Source: Methylomicrobium lacus LW14
GTDB lineage: Bacteria > Pseudomonadota > Gammaproteobacteria > Methylococcales > Methylomonadaceae
Reading direction: 5' to 3'
Assembly (NCBI RefSeq): GCF_000527095.1
Contig: NZ_AZUN01000001.1
Coordinates: 2,397,501 to 2,461,500 of the forward strand
DNA: 64,000 nucleotides
The notes beneath the pieces were generated by a model, which made no database searches, was not told where the DNA came from, and saw nothing but the letters and a program-made list of their open reading frames with translations. This document shows positions 17,405 to 26,773 of the stretch, in pieces (positions within the stretch are counted from its first letter, which is position 1; every line of letters starts with the position of its first letter). The position numbers and the translations under genes are program-made.

Positions 17405-17960
17405 TAAAAGCCTCCTCGACCAGACCGCACCACCAGTGCCCGATTAAAATGTGCGCTTCCTGAATCCGCGCGGTAACCTGTTCCGGCACTACCACCGACA
17501 TCGTCGCGATACCGGCCAGCATGCCGCCGCCGCAGCCGGTCAGGCCGATCACCGCCATGCCTTTGTCGATCGCCGCCTCGGCCGCGTTCAGCACGTTTTT
17601 GCTGCACCCCGAGGTCGAAATCGCGATCAGGCAGTCGTTTTCGTTGCCGAGCGCTTCGACCTGGCGCGCATAGACGCTGTCGAAATGATAGTCGTTTGAA
17701 TGCGCGGTCAGAATCGAGGAATCGGTCGTCAACGCGATCGCCGCCAAGGGCCGCCGGTGCTTTTCATAGCGGACTACAAACTCGGCCGCGATATGCTGGC
17801 AGTCGGCCGCGCTGCCGCCGTTGCCGCACAACAGGATTTTGCCGCCCTGCTTGAGCGTATCGACTAAGAGCTCACCCGCCGACTCGATCACGTCGCTGCG
17901 GGTCCTGAGCTTTTCGATCATCGCCTGATGCTGTTCAAGCTCGGCCATAAATGTTTTCAA
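17385..17960 (-). CDS. gmhA: sedoheptulose-7-phosphate isomerase
   Basis: 191 residues, one SIS domain: LLCGNGGSAADCQHIAAEFVVRY and ISTSGCSKNVLNA, with QEAHILIGHWWCGLVE at the end, typical of GmhA. It performs the first committed step of LPS heptose synthesis. Its 3' end overlaps hldE; msbA ends 35 nt upstream, so the run is probably one transcript. Confidence 0.95.
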   Translation of the reverse strand: MKTFMAELEQHQAMIEKLRTRSDVIESAGELLVDTLKQGGKILLCGNGGSAADCQHIAAEFVVRYEKHRRPLAAIALTTDSSILTAHSNDYHFDSVYARQVEALGNENDCLIAISTSGCSKNVLNAAEAAIDKGMAVIGLTGCGGGMLAGIATMSVVVPEQVTARIQEAHILIGHWWCGLVEEAFSDRDNA

Positions 17961-17995
17961 AATAACGTCCTCTCAATACTTTTAAGACAGGTCAA

Positions 17996-19765
17996 TCAGG
18001 TAATATCGTCTTCGGCGGGTTCTTTAAACTGCAACTGGTGCAGCCTCGCATAAGCGCCGTTCCGCGCGAGCAATTCCCGATGCGAGCCGCGCTCGACGAT
18101 GCGGCCATGCTCCATGACCAGAATCATATCAGCATTTTCGATCGTCGATAACCGGTGCGCGATCACCAGCGTGGTTCGGCCCCGCATCACTTTTTGCAGC
18201 GCCGCCTGAATGTAGCGCTCCGATTCGGTATCGAGCGCCGAAGTCGCCTCATCCAGAATCAGAATCGGCGCATCCTTCAACAGCGCGCGGGCCAGCGCCA
18301 GACGCTGCCTTTGTCCGCCGGACAGCTTGACGCCGTTCTCGCCGATTTCGCTATCGAGCCCCAGATCGAGCTTGTCGACGAACTCCAGCGCATACGCATC
18401 GCGCGCGGCGGCCTCGATTTTTTCCCGCTCGCTGCCGGCCATGGCGCCATAGGCGATATTGTTCGCGATCGAATCATTGAACAGGATCACCTGCTGGGTG
18501 ACCAGGGCGATCTGCCGGCGCAGATTGGCCAGCTTATACCGGTTGATCTCGATGCCGTCGAGCAAAATCTCGCCCTGTTCATGGGGATAGAAGCGCGAGA
18601 TCAGATTCGCGAATGTGCTCTTGCCGCCGCCGGAAGCGCCGACCAGCGCGACCGTCTGGCCCGGCTCGATCCTGACGCTAATATCCTTCAGCGCCCAATC
18701 GTTGGCGCCCGCATAACGGAACGACAGGTTTTTGAATTCCAGAGCGCCCTGGCTGCGACCCGTTTCGTAGTCGCCCTGATCCGGCTCGCCTTTCTCGTCC
18801 AGAATATCGAACAGCGATTCGGCCGCCGCGATGCCTTTCTGGATTTCGCTGTTCGCATCGCTGAGTTGGCGGATCGGCCGCGGCAGCAAGAAAGCCGCGG
18901 TCAGATAGCCGACGAATTCGCCGACACTGGCCTTCTGCATGAAGAACAGCGCCAGATACATCATGCCTGACAGCGCGATCGCGATGATTAACTGCATCAA
19001 CGGATTATGGATCGCCATCGTGGTCGCGAGCTTCAACGATTGCCGCCGGTTATACTGGCTGCTTTCGAGAAAACGTCGTTTCTCGTAGGCTTCGCCGCCA
19101 TAGCTGCGCACGACCCGGTGGCCGCCGACCAATTCGGAGGTGATATGGGTCATGTCGCCGACCGACTCCTGAATACGCTTGCTGATCATGCGCAGCCGCT
19201 TGCTGACATAGGTGACCGACACCGCAATGATCGGCGTGATCGCGACAAATACCAGCGACATCTGCCAGTTCGTGTAAAACAAATAAATGACCAGACCTAT
19301 CGAGGTCATCCCTTCGCGCACGAAGGTGCGCACCGAATCGGTGGTCGCCCGGGTGACTTCGCCGACATTGTTCGTGATTCTGGCGATCATGTAGCCGCTG
19401 TTGTTCGAATCGAAGTAACTGGTCGGCAGTTCGGTATATTTATTGAAAATCTGACAGCGCAGCGCATGCACGACATTGGCCGACACTTTCGCGAGAAAGT
19501 AATTGCCAAAAAAAGCACCGATGCCGTGGAACACGATCAAGCCGCTGAACAGCAGCGGCAGATAAAACATGCCTTCGCGCGTTTCGGTTTGCAGGGTATC
19601 GATGATGTGTTTGACCAGCGCCGCAAACAGCGTCTGCGTCCCCGAATACAGCAGGAAGCCCAGGATACTGATCAGAAACAGCCCCCGGTGCGGGATCACA
19701 TAGCGCAATAGCCGCTTGTAGACTTGGGCGCCGGCTTTTTCTTGGGTTTTTTTATTGGCTTTCAT
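17996..19765 (-). CDS. msbA: lipid A flippase, ABC transporter MsbA
   Basis: 589 residues with six membrane helices in an N-terminal exporter domain and a C-terminal ATPase: Walker A GASGGGKST, signature LSGGQRQRLALARAL, Walker B ILILDEATSALD, and switch His in VIAHRLST. It flips lipid A-core across the inner membrane. The position among core genes and the closeness to family length support MsbA over other exporters. Confidence 0.93.
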   Translation of the reverse strand: MKANKKTQEKAGAQVYKRLLRYVIPHRGLFLISILGFLLYSGTQTLFAALVKHIIDTLQTETREGMFYLPLLFSGLIVFHGIGAFFGNYFLAKVSANVVHALRCQIFNKYTELPTSYFDSNNSGYMIARITNNVGEVTRATTDSVRTFVREGMTSIGLVIYLFYTNWQMSLVFVAITPIIAVSVTYVSKRLRMISKRIQESVGDMTHITSELVGGHRVVRSYGGEAYEKRRFLESSQYNRRQSLKLATTMAIHNPLMQLIIAIALSGMMYLALFFMQKASVGEFVGYLTAAFLLPRPIRQLSDANSEIQKGIAAAESLFDILDEKGEPDQGDYETGRSQGALEFKNLSFRYAGANDWALKDISVRIEPGQTVALVGASGGGKSTFANLISRFYPHEQGEILLDGIEINRYKLANLRRQIALVTQQVILFNDSIANNIAYGAMAGSEREKIEAAARDAYALEFVDKLDLGLDSEIGENGVKLSGGQRQRLALARALLKDAPILILDEATSALDTESERYIQAALQKVMRGRTTLVIAHRLSTIENADMILVMEHGRIVERGSHRELLARNGAYARLHQLQFKEPAEDDIT

Positions 19766-19768
19766 GTT

Positions 19769-20602
19769 TTATCGCGCCGGTACGGAAGGCAAATATTGAG
19801 AGACGCCGCGCTCGGCAACCGTAAACTCCTGCCGTGCCAGTCGTTCCATTAAACGCTGATAGTTGATGTCCTGGCGGCTTTTGTCGTGATGCGGATGCCA
19901 CAGGTGCAGAACCGGCACCGCAAAACGGCCTTCCTTGCGCCGGATGCCGGCATGGATCAGCCGGATCACCAGATCGGAATCTTCGTAACCCCAGCCCTCG
20001 AACAGCTCGTCAAAGCCATTCACCGCGATAAAATCGCTTTTCCAGACGGCCAGATTGCAGGTCATCGCCTTTTCCCATTTCTGCGGCTGCAAAAGACGCA
20101 AAGGTCCGAGCGGCAATTGCAGCAGCGGGAGAACCCGGTTGATCTTATCCTGAAGCCTGAGCAGGCAGAAATAGGGCCAATTCCGCAAATAAAGCGGCAA
20201 TGGTTTGTCTAATACTTCGGCGGTAAAAGCCTGGCTCAATAGGATCCGGTTGCCGGGCACGAAATGGCCGGCTTCCGCCAGCTGGCGATGCTTCGAAATA
20301 AAATCGGGCCGCATCAGGCAGTCCCCGTCGACAAAAAGCAAATAATCCCCACGGCTAAGCGCGGCGGCCTTGTTTCGAATCGTGCCGGCGCGGAAACCTT
20401 TGTCTTCATGATGAACATAGTCGACAGGCACCTGCGCCTCCGCGCAATAGCGCCGCGCTTTGTCGAGATTCTCGGGACGCGAGCCGTCATCGGCGATGAG
20501 GATTTCAAAATCACGGTCGGTCTGCGCGCATAAACTGTCCAGGCAGAGTTTCAGCGCCTCCGGCCAGTTATAGGTGGTCACGATCACGCTGATCCGCTTC
20601 AT
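19769..20602 (-). CDS. family 2 glycosyltransferase (chondroitin-synthase-like C-terminus)
   Basis: 277 residues, with the start taken at ATG 20602 because it overlaps the previous stop (ATGA) and gives the clean MKRISVIVTTYNWPEALK start. GT-A motifs are LIADDGS, FVDGDCLMRPDF (DxD) and FEGWGYEDSDLVIRLIHAG, the galactosyltransferase-type acceptor loop. It likely adds a sugar to the LPS core; donor and acceptor cannot be told. It lies between msbA and the WaaE-like gene. Confidence 0.85.
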   Translation of the reverse strand: MKRISVIVTTYNWPEALKLCLDSLCAQTDRDFEILIADDGSRPENLDKARRYCAEAQVPVDYVHHEDKGFRAGTIRNKAAALSRGDYLLFVDGDCLMRPDFISKHRQLAEAGHFVPGNRILLSQAFTAEVLDKPLPLYLRNWPYFCLLRLQDKINRVLPLLQLPLGPLRLLQPQKWEKAMTCNLAVWKSDFIAVNGFDELFEGWGYEDSDLVIRLIHAGIRRKEGRFAVPVLHLWHPHHDKSRQDINYQRLMERLARQEFTVAERGVSQYLPSVPAR

Positions 20603-21351
20603 TTCGGCCCTAGGTTGCGGTTTTGCAGTTCCCAAAGCTTCAGGTACTTATAATAAGCGCCTTCCGCATTCGAAACGGCCAGCATGAAGCCTTGGCGTCC
20701 GTCCAGGATAGACGCCTTGATGCAATAGGTGCGGATAAACGTCCACAAGGCTTTCAATACCGCCTTGCTCAGCGAGGAACGCACGCCTTTTCGCTGCAGC
20801 ATCTCCGCGCCCAGGGTCGAATAAGCGTTGACCTTATGCAGGACCTCCCCCAAATCGACAAAGGCCTCGTGCAGAATCGGCGATTTGAAGCGGCCGATCT
20901 CGCCTTCGACGATGACTCGTTCATGCACGACCGCATCGGTGAAGCGGCCCGACTCACGGCGGAACAGCCTCAGCACATAATCCGGCCACCAGCCGCCATG
21001 GCGAATTGCTCTGCCGCAGTAATCGGACAGGCGCGGAATTTCGAAGCCGCTCAACTGTGCCGATGCGATAGCCTGTTCGATTTCCTGCCGCAATTCAGGG
21101 CCGACCACCTCGTCCGCATCGATCGACAAGACCCAATCGCCTTGCGCCTTGTCGAGCGCGCGCTGCTTCTGTATGCCGAAGCCCGGCCAATCGGTTTCGA
21201 AAACCTTGTCGGTAAAGCGGCGGCAAATCGCCACCGTCTCGTCGCTGCTGCCGGAATCGAGCACGATGATCTCGTCGGCCCAGGCGACCGATTCCAGACA
21301 GCGCCCGATGTGCGCGGCCTCGTTTTTGGTGATCACAATCACACTAAGCAC
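20599..21351 (-). CDS. LPS core glycosyltransferase, WaaE/KdtX-like GT2
   Basis: About 250 residues from GTG 21351, which overlaps the upstream gene end by 8 nt; a longer in-frame reading would run into that gene and is rejected. Motifs are LSVIVITKNEAAHIGRCLES, DEIIVLDSGSSDETV, LSIDADEVV (DxD) and HGGWWPDYVLRLFRR, which mark the WaaE-type inner-core glucosyltransferases. It should transfer a hexose to core heptose (family knowledge). Confidence 0.85.
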   Translation of the reverse strand: MLSVIVITKNEAAHIGRCLESVAWADEIIVLDSGSSDETVAICRRFTDKVFETDWPGFGIQKQRALDKAQGDWVLSIDADEVVGPELRQEIEQAIASAQLSGFEIPRLSDYCGRAIRHGGWWPDYVLRLFRRESGRFTDAVVHERVIVEGEIGRFKSPILHEAFVDLGEVLHKVNAYSTLGAEMLQRKGVRSSLSKAVLKALWTFIRTYCIKASILDGRQGFMLAVSNAEGAYYKYLKLWELQNRNLGPK

Positions 21352-22585
21352 GGTCTGTCTTCGCCTCCTGGGTGGACTGTCGCGCCAGCAAACAGCCGAC
21401 AAAAAACGCCAATAAATTGCCTTCCGGAAAGGTTTTGAAGTTTGAATTAAACAGGCTGCTGGCGGCAATCGCGACTAACACGCTCGCCGCAATCGCTCCA
21501 TAAGGTTGCTGGGCCGCGCCCTGTCTGACCGCCGTAAAGATATACGCTAAAAACAGCAGCAATCCGACCAAGCCATTTTCCACCCAGACAAATAAAAACT
21601 GATTATGCGGATCGGTGGCGGGCTCGCCGCGCCAATCCTGATATTTGGGGGCGACATGCGCGCTATAAACATTCTTGAAAGACGAGGTTCCGTAACCGAG
21701 CACCGGTTTATTTTTTATCAATTCCCAGGCGTTTTGATAAAAAACGACGCGGACTCCCATCGAAGTCACTTTTTCACTGCTTTGATAATGGGTGATTTCT
21801 TCCACGCCGAGCTGGATGCGCTGTTGCAAGGTGCTCGAAGTCAATAGAACCAGCGCAAGGGCAAGAGTGGCAACGCCCAGTATGTGCGGAATTTTCTTAT
21901 AGCCGTACAGGTTGATAAACGCGAAAACCGCCGCGACAGGCAAAGCGAGATAGCCGCTCCGGGAAGGGCTGATAAAGAAAACATTCAGTAAAAATAACGC
22001 CAACATCCCCAGCAATATGCGCTTCTTTTGGATGCTAAGCGCTTCTTTGAGCAGGAAAATACAACATAACGCGGCGACCACGAAGGCCATGCTTTGCGAA
22101 GAGTGGTTGGTCATAAAGATGCCGGCTTCTCCCCGCCCCTTGATCGGAATATCCAGTAACCACAAAGGAATCGCAACCACCGCGCCGAATGCCATCACGG
22201 CCAAATAGTATTCAACAAAGCGCTTTTTCCATAACGTTTGATAAAAAATCCCCAATAGCACGAAGGTGTAAACTAATTTTTTCCAACTCGTGAGCGTGGT
22301 TATTTTTTCCGCCCAAGACGTATCCGCATACAAACTGCCGATAATCAGCCAGGCAAAAAACAGCAACAGCATTTTTCCGGCAGGCTGCGCGGCGGAAAGT
22401 TTAAGGCCCTGCCAGATCTGTCCGGACATCAGCCAGGTCAAAATCATCACAACGCAAGCCACGCTGGTCACGGCGGTCGACATGGGCGCGGCAATCGCCG
22501 CGATGATCGCCAGATAGCGGCAGGTTTGGAGAGATTTCTCGGCCACAGCGGAGTAAGAAAACATGGTTTTTTGAATTATCTCCAT
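21344..22585 (-). CDS. O-antigen ligase-like membrane protein (Wzy_C family)
   Basis: 413 residues with about eleven membrane helices and one large periplasmic loop (about 235-330) containing GVRVVFYQNAWELIKNKPVLGYGTSSF and DPHNQFLFVWVENGLVGLL, the Wzy_C/WaaL pattern with the conserved Arg and His. The family joins O-antigen to the lipid A-core (WaaL) or polymerises it. The context of core transferases favours a ligase. It overlaps the GT25 gene by 10 nt. Confidence 0.85.
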   Translation of the reverse strand: MEIIQKTMFSYSAVAEKSLQTCRYLAIIAAIAAPMSTAVTSVACVVMILTWLMSGQIWQGLKLSAAQPAGKMLLLFFAWLIIGSLYADTSWAEKITTLTSWKKLVYTFVLLGIFYQTLWKKRFVEYYLAVMAFGAVVAIPLWLLDIPIKGRGEAGIFMTNHSSQSMAFVVAALCCIFLLKEALSIQKKRILLGMLALFLLNVFFISPSRSGYLALPVAAVFAFINLYGYKKIPHILGVATLALALVLLTSSTLQQRIQLGVEEITHYQSSEKVTSMGVRVVFYQNAWELIKNKPVLGYGTSSFKNVYSAHVAPKYQDWRGEPATDPHNQFLFVWVENGLVGLLLFLAYIFTAVRQGAAQQPYGAIAASVLVAIAASSLFNSNFKTFPEGNLLAFFVGCLLARQSTQEAKTDRA

Positions 22586-23307
22586 AATTGGTAAATATAT
22601 TTGCGCTTTAACTTTTCGAAGTTAAACAACACTTTTTGCAGCCACGTCGGCGGCGCCGGCTCGACGGCGCTGTCAAACAGTCCATTTTTACTGCCTTGCT
22701 CAACCACCGGGTCCTCCAGCCAAACGATTTGGATGCCTAGCTGTCTGTCGATTCTATCAAATTGATTATCGATGGGGTCGCTGATCTTGTGCGCCGTGAT
22801 CCAGTCCAACCTTTTACGTGCGGTGGCCGAATCAATGATGAAGGAATCGGTAAAACGGCCGCGCGCGCCGAGATAAAGATATTGCCCCGGTTTGCGTTGA
22901 CTCTTCGGCGTAAAAAAATTCCCGCCCGAACCGATGTAGATGACTTTTTCGCCCGAAAACTGCCCGCTTTGCGCCAATGCCCGCGCCAATCCCACATGAA
23001 AATCTTTAGCGAAAACCGCATCGTCTTCCAGGATCAGATTAAACGGACTGTCGTTTTCGACCACTTTCTGCAAAGCCACAACATGCTTCAAAGCGCAGGA
23101 TTTTTGCGCCGCAGACAAGTTGTTCTCTTTCGTGAAATAGCGGTCGACGATGTCATCGCTCAACTCATCGGCATCCCAATCAAAAATGAACTCCGCTTGC
23201 AGGCCCGCTTCCGCAAGCTGCTTTTCCATGAATGCGCGGCGTTCGGTGAATGCCTTCACGTTAAGGACATAGACATGATCGAGTTGCTTTGGAGTTTCTG
23301 TGCGCAT
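22576..23307 (-). CDS. family 25 glycosyltransferase (LPS, LgtB/LpsA-like)
   Basis: 243 residues: HVYVLNVKAFTERRAFMEKQL is the GT25 opening, followed by SCALKHVVALQKV and LILEDDAVFAKDF (the DxD-like EDDA). The C-terminus ends LWLEDP-type and a basic tail. The family transfers galactose or glucose to lipooligosaccharide. The donor is not predictable here. Confidence 0.88.
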   Translation of the reverse strand: MRTETPKQLDHVYVLNVKAFTERRAFMEKQLAEAGLQAEFIFDWDADELSDDIVDRYFTKENNLSAAQKSCALKHVVALQKVVENDSPFNLILEDDAVFAKDFHVGLARALAQSGQFSGEKVIYIGSGGNFFTPKSQRKPGQYLYLGARGRFTDSFIIDSATARKRLDWITAHKISDPIDNQFDRIDRQLGIQIVWLEDPVVEQGSKNGLFDSAVEPAPPTWLQKVLFNFEKLKRKYIYQLWR

Positions 23308-23364
23308 TATTTTTGGCTCTCAATTGGCAGACTGAACGTATCCCGGACCGAAACCTGGTTCATT

Positions 23365-24453
23365 TTATCGGCCCAACACTTGTCTGATTCTATGTTTAAC
23401 GGTTGCAGAAGGAAGACTATCCAAACACCGGCTCCGGCTTTGCCTGTGCCTGTCACAACCTTCCAAATCGCACGGCACACAGTCGCCCTGGCCTTGGATC
23501 AGAGACACATTATTCACCTGCTGGTCGCCGACTTTTTCGAACGGATTGCGATCTTGCCGGTAATCGCAAGGCCAGGGCGCCCATTTGACCGGATTGGTCG
23601 GCCCGAACAGCGCAATGACCGGAACCCGCGTCGCGGCCGCCAGATGGGTGATGCCGGTGTCGGGACCGATGAAACAGCGTGCGCCGGCGATGACGTGCGC
23701 CAATTGCGCCAATGTCAGCTGCCCGGCCAGATTGACCGTATTTTCGGGCAGGCGCTTTTGCAGCTCGGCGACGAACCGGATTTCCTGCTCCGCAGGGCCT
23801 CCCGACAACACCAGCTGCAAGCCAGCCTCCGCCAGATAGCGGCCGATGTCCGCCCAGCCGTCCAGCGGCCACTGTTTGTAGGTCCATTGCGGATAAGGAT
23901 GCAGCACCGCATAGGCGCGATCCTCGGCAATCCAAGCTTCTGGTGCTGCCGCTTCGCTCCTGGGCGGAACCAGCGCATAGCAGCGGGGAATCGCCAGCAA
24001 ATCCGCCAGTTTCAGGTTTTGTAAAACGGTATGCGTATTTTCGTTGTCATGCTCGACATGGCCTTGCAAAAAATAGCGCTTCCACCAGCCGGTCTCGCCT
24101 TTAGGCGGCACGACTGCGATACGCTTCGGCGCGGCCAGCAGACTGTACAGGAACGGACGATCGCCCGCCTGCACCGCAACGGCCAGATCGTAGCGCCTGA
24201 ATATGCGCTGGGTCAGGCTGCGGAGTTCCTTAAATGTCGGGCGATTCGGCGTCATAATGATCTGATCGATATCGGCATTGCCTTCGAACATTCCGGCCGT
24301 ATTCCGGAAGATCAGCATGTCGATCTTTGCCTCGGGATAGGCCTGTTTGAGCGAATGCAGCAGCGGCGTCGTCAGCAAGGCGTCGCCGAGATAGCGCAAG
24401 GCGATCAGTAAAATCCTCGCAGGAGGACGTTTGAACACTATTCGGTTAGCCAT
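23365..24453 (-). CDS. family 9 glycosyltransferase (LPS heptosyltransferase)
   Basis: 362 residues from ATG 24453, behind AAGGAAG. A longer reading would intrude on the upstream gene and is rejected. It is GT-B: ILLIALRYLGDALLTTPLLHSL at the N-terminus and GPDTGITHLAAATRVPVIALFGPTNPVKW in the donor site. This fits the WaaQ-like heptosyltransferase III or a paralogue. The C-terminus holds CVPCDLEGCDRHRQSRSRCLD, a cysteine-rich patch also common in this group. Confidence 0.9.
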   Translation of the reverse strand: MANRIVFKRPPARILLIALRYLGDALLTTPLLHSLKQAYPEAKIDMLIFRNTAGMFEGNADIDQIIMTPNRPTFKELRSLTQRIFRRYDLAVAVQAGDRPFLYSLLAAPKRIAVVPPKGETGWWKRYFLQGHVEHDNENTHTVLQNLKLADLLAIPRCYALVPPRSEAAAPEAWIAEDRAYAVLHPYPQWTYKQWPLDGWADIGRYLAEAGLQLVLSGGPAEQEIRFVAELQKRLPENTVNLAGQLTLAQLAHVIAGARCFIGPDTGITHLAAATRVPVIALFGPTNPVKWAPWPCDYRQDRNPFEKVGDQQVNNVSLIQGQGDCVPCDLEGCDRHRQSRSRCLDSLPSATVKHRIRQVLGR

Positions 24454-24478
24454 CGGCTTCCTTGGCTTTGCGATCGGT

Positions 24479-25261
24479 CTATTCGCTGCTCGCGCCCTGC
24501 CAGGCACGCTTATCCGCTCTCGCCCGCCAGCGTCCGCCCAGCGTTTTGGCAAACGCCAACACGCGCGGCGCGCCGCCCAATGCGACCGCATCGACCAGAC
24601 AATACCAGGCGGCGACGCCGCTCGGCGGATTGCCTTGCGGCAAATGCAAAACCGGATCGATCGAGGCCCATTTCCAGGTGCCGACCGCGGTGCCGATCAG
24701 CTCGAGCCAGGTGGTGATAAAAAACGCCGCCAGATAGACCATCGGCGAGCGGCCTTTGAATAGATAAATCAGGAACACCACAAACAGCAGCGCGCCGACC
24801 CAATCGCCCTGTTCGCTGAGGCCGCTGATGCCCCAGAACGACCAGGCGCCGCAGACCAGCACCACGAAAGCGGCGATTTCGCGCGCGTAGGTCTGGAACA
24901 AGCCGGAACGCGCCAAGGCGACGGCGGTCAGATAGACCATGCCGTGGCCGGGCGGCACATAGGCGGGCACGTTATGATAGCGGTAGGTATAGCCGCCCAT
25001 GAACGGCGAGGCGAAGTGTTCGCCGATTGTCGCGAACGCGACCGCGATCGCGACCTGCACCCGAATTTCCTTGTTTTCGCCGAGCAGCAGGCCGATCAAA
25101 AATACCCAGCCGCAAACGCCCAGCGCATTCTGTTTTTCGATGCCCGCCGTCGCATCGCTGAGCAGACAGATCGCGACACAAAAAAAGGTAAAGCCGGCAA
25201 TGAAATAATCGCGTTTTCGATGGCTGTAGGCAACTCCTGCCTTCGGAAAATGGCGTAACAC
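24479..25261 (-). CDS. unrecognised polytopic membrane protein
   Basis: About 260 residues; GTG 25261 is chosen because a GAGGT precedes it, though TTG 25300 is also open. About seven to eight hydrophobic helices alternate with short loops; noticeable are GEHFASPFMGGYTYRYHNVPAYVPPGHGMVYL, which is rich in His/Tyr, and a conserved-looking TWLELIGTAVGTWKW. It resembles a family seen in other bacteria as hypothetical membrane proteins. I do not know its function. It may share a transcript with yqaA and the LPS genes. Confidence 0.75.
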   Translation of the reverse strand: MLRHFPKAGVAYSHRKRDYFIAGFTFFCVAICLLSDATAGIEKQNALGVCGWVFLIGLLLGENKEIRVQVAIAVAFATIGEHFASPFMGGYTYRYHNVPAYVPPGHGMVYLTAVALARSGLFQTYAREIAAFVVLVCGAWSFWGISGLSEQGDWVGALLFVVFLIYLFKGRSPMVYLAAFFITTWLELIGTAVGTWKWASIDPVLHLPQGNPPSGVAAWYCLVDAVALGGAPRVLAFAKTLGGRWRARADKRAWQGASSE

Positions 25262-25280
25262 ACGTACCTCGATGGATTGT

Positions 25281-25706
25281 TTAATCGAATGCCCAGGCAA
25301 TCGCGCCGTAACGGCCGAGTTTGCCGAGCAAGATGATCAGGGCGCCGGACAACAGCGGCAATTTCAGCCAGCCGCCCGCGAAACACAGCGCATCGCCGAT
25401 CACCGGCAGCCAGGAGAAAAACAAAGCCCAAACGCCGCGTTTTTGGACTAGAGTCAGCGCTTTTTGGGATTTCTCCGGCAGCAGCCCGGCGACCGGGTAA
25501 CGCTTCGCGGCCAGCATGCCGAGTCCCCAGGTCGTCATCGCGCCGAGCGTATTGCCGAGCGTCGCGACGCCGACCAATTGCAGGGCCGGATGCCTACCTT
25601 CCGCGATCAGGTAGGCCAACACCGCTTCGGAGCCGCCCGGCGCGATCGTGGACGACACGAAGGCGCTGACGAACAGGCCGCCGATTTCTAACCAGGCTTC
25701 TGTCAT
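25281..25706 (-). CDS. yqaA: YqaA-family membrane protein (VTT/DedA-like)
   Basis: 141 residues with three to four membrane helices. The markers are GGSEAVLAYLIAEG, TLGNTLGAMTTWGLG and SWLPVIGDALCFAGGWL, as in YqaA proteins, a short DedA relative. DedA/VTT proteins are linked to lipid scrambling and membrane homeostasis; YqaA itself is not well defined. Confidence 0.85.
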   Translation of the reverse strand: MTEAWLEIGGLFVSAFVSSTIAPGGSEAVLAYLIAEGRHPALQLVGVATLGNTLGAMTTWGLGMLAAKRYPVAGLLPEKSQKALTLVQKRGVWALFFSWLPVIGDALCFAGGWLKLPLLSGALIILLGKLGRYGAIAWAFD

Positions 25707-25722
25707 TTTTAATTCATAATAA

Positions 25723-25757
25723 AAAACCCCTGCGTGCGCAAATGCAGCAGGGGTTTT
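25723..25757 (-). terminator. rho-independent terminator after the cupredoxin gene
   Basis: An 11-bp stem, aaaacccctgc (25723-25733) paired with gcaggggtttt (25747-25757), with a 13-base loop. Run-on A's become T's on the minus strand. It ends the transcript of the gene ending at 25776 and separates it from yqaA. Confidence 0.85.
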
Positions 25758-25775
25758 ATGGGATAACTCAAAGGC

Positions 25776-26675
25776 TTAACCGCCCGGCAACATCTTCGAT
25801 TTATTCGACGTAATCTTCTTGACCAGTCTGGCGATAGCGCCCAAGACAAACCCGATCAAGTGACGCAGCAACACGAACGCATGCGTGACCGCTTCCGAAA
25901 AGGTCATGCCCTTGAAGGCGCGGGCCAAGGCCGGCGCCAACAAAAAGCCGATCGCGAGCCCGATCACGGTAATGCCGGAAACGAAAGAATCTTCCTGTGG
26001 AGCCGCGGCAGTAGAGCCCGCAGGCGCCGAAGCATCCGCCGGGGCGGCAGCCGCCTTGGCGGCCGGTTTCGCAATCACCGGAATGCCGCTGTCTTGATAA
26101 TCGTCCTGAATTTCATAGGCCGTGACGCCGGGAATGCTCGGCAGATCGCCGCTGCCCGCGCCGACTTTCAACTGGCCCTTCATGCCTTTTTCCATGTGCT
26201 GAGCGATGTCGCAATGCACCAGGTAGGTTCTGTCGCCCGGAGGCAGAATCAACGTGCCGGAAATCTTGGCGGGACCTGAGACTTCCAGATGAAACATCCC
26301 TTTAGGATAGAGATATTTCGGTAGCCCGTGCATCATCCATTGATGCCGGATGTTATCTTCATTGATAAAATTAACCGTCAATTTGGTGCAAGGCTTGAAC
26401 TGATATTCCTGGGTATCGAACGCAAACATTCTGCCCGGAAATTTCTCGGCATATTTATGGCCCGCGTGCACGGTGATTTCCTTCGTTTCGGAAATCTTGT
26501 CGCAACCGCCCGGCAGCGTTTCGGTATTTTGCCCCATCACCATGCCGCCGCCCATGTCCATCAAGTGGCCGGCGCCGTGATCCATCAGCATCTTGTTATG
26601 GTCTTCATATTCCTGTGCCGCGAGCGGCGCAGCAGCCCCCAAAATCAGCGCTCCGGCCAACAATAATTTCACCAT
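25776..26675 (-). CDS. exported cupredoxin with C-terminal membrane anchor
   Basis: 299 residues: signal peptide ending LAAQE, then a Met/His-rich stretch (MLMDHGAGHLMDMGGGMVMG, 29-48). A cupredoxin domain (about 60-175) carries the four type 1 copper ligands: His111 (RHQW), Cys155 (VHCD), His160 (AQH) and Met165 (EKGM). An Ala/Pro linker leads to one or two membrane segments near 230-275 and a basic tail. This predicts a blue copper protein held in the periplasm by its C-terminus. The Met/His-rich part looks like an extra copper-binding region. It follows the putative histidine-brace gene. Confidence 0.85.
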   Translation of the reverse strand: MVKLLLAGALILGAAAPLAAQEYEDHNKMLMDHGAGHLMDMGGGMVMGQNTETLPGGCDKISETKEITVHAGHKYAEKFPGRMFAFDTQEYQFKPCTKLTVNFINEDNIRHQWMMHGLPKYLYPKGMFHLEVSGPAKISGTLILPPGDRTYLVHCDIAQHMEKGMKGQLKVGAGSGDLPSIPGVTAYEIQDDYQDSGIPVIAKPAAKAAAAPADASAPAGSTAAAPQEDSFVSGITVIGLAIGFLLAPALARAFKGMTFSEAVTHAFVLLRHLIGFVLGAIARLVKKITSNKSKMLPGG

Positions 26676-26706
26676 TACCTTACCTCAAATGACTTTTCGA
26701 CGATTC

Positions 26707-26742
26707 CGCGTTAACGCCCGCGCGCACGGGAACGTTAACGCG
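26707..26742. other. strong hairpin between copper-related genes
   Basis: A perfect 10-bp stem, cgcgttaacg (26707-26716) with cgttaacgcg (26733-26742), extended inward by cccg/cggg. It has no T-run, so it is more likely an mRNA-stability or attenuation element than a terminator (inference). Confidence 0.6.
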
Positions 26743-26773
26743 AATAAAACCGAGCCCTTATGGGCCCCAAAAA

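Noticed and set aside
16022..17407. 461-codon plus-strand open frame over hldE
   Set aside because: It is the complement of a clear, full-length hldE; high-GC antisense frames are expected.
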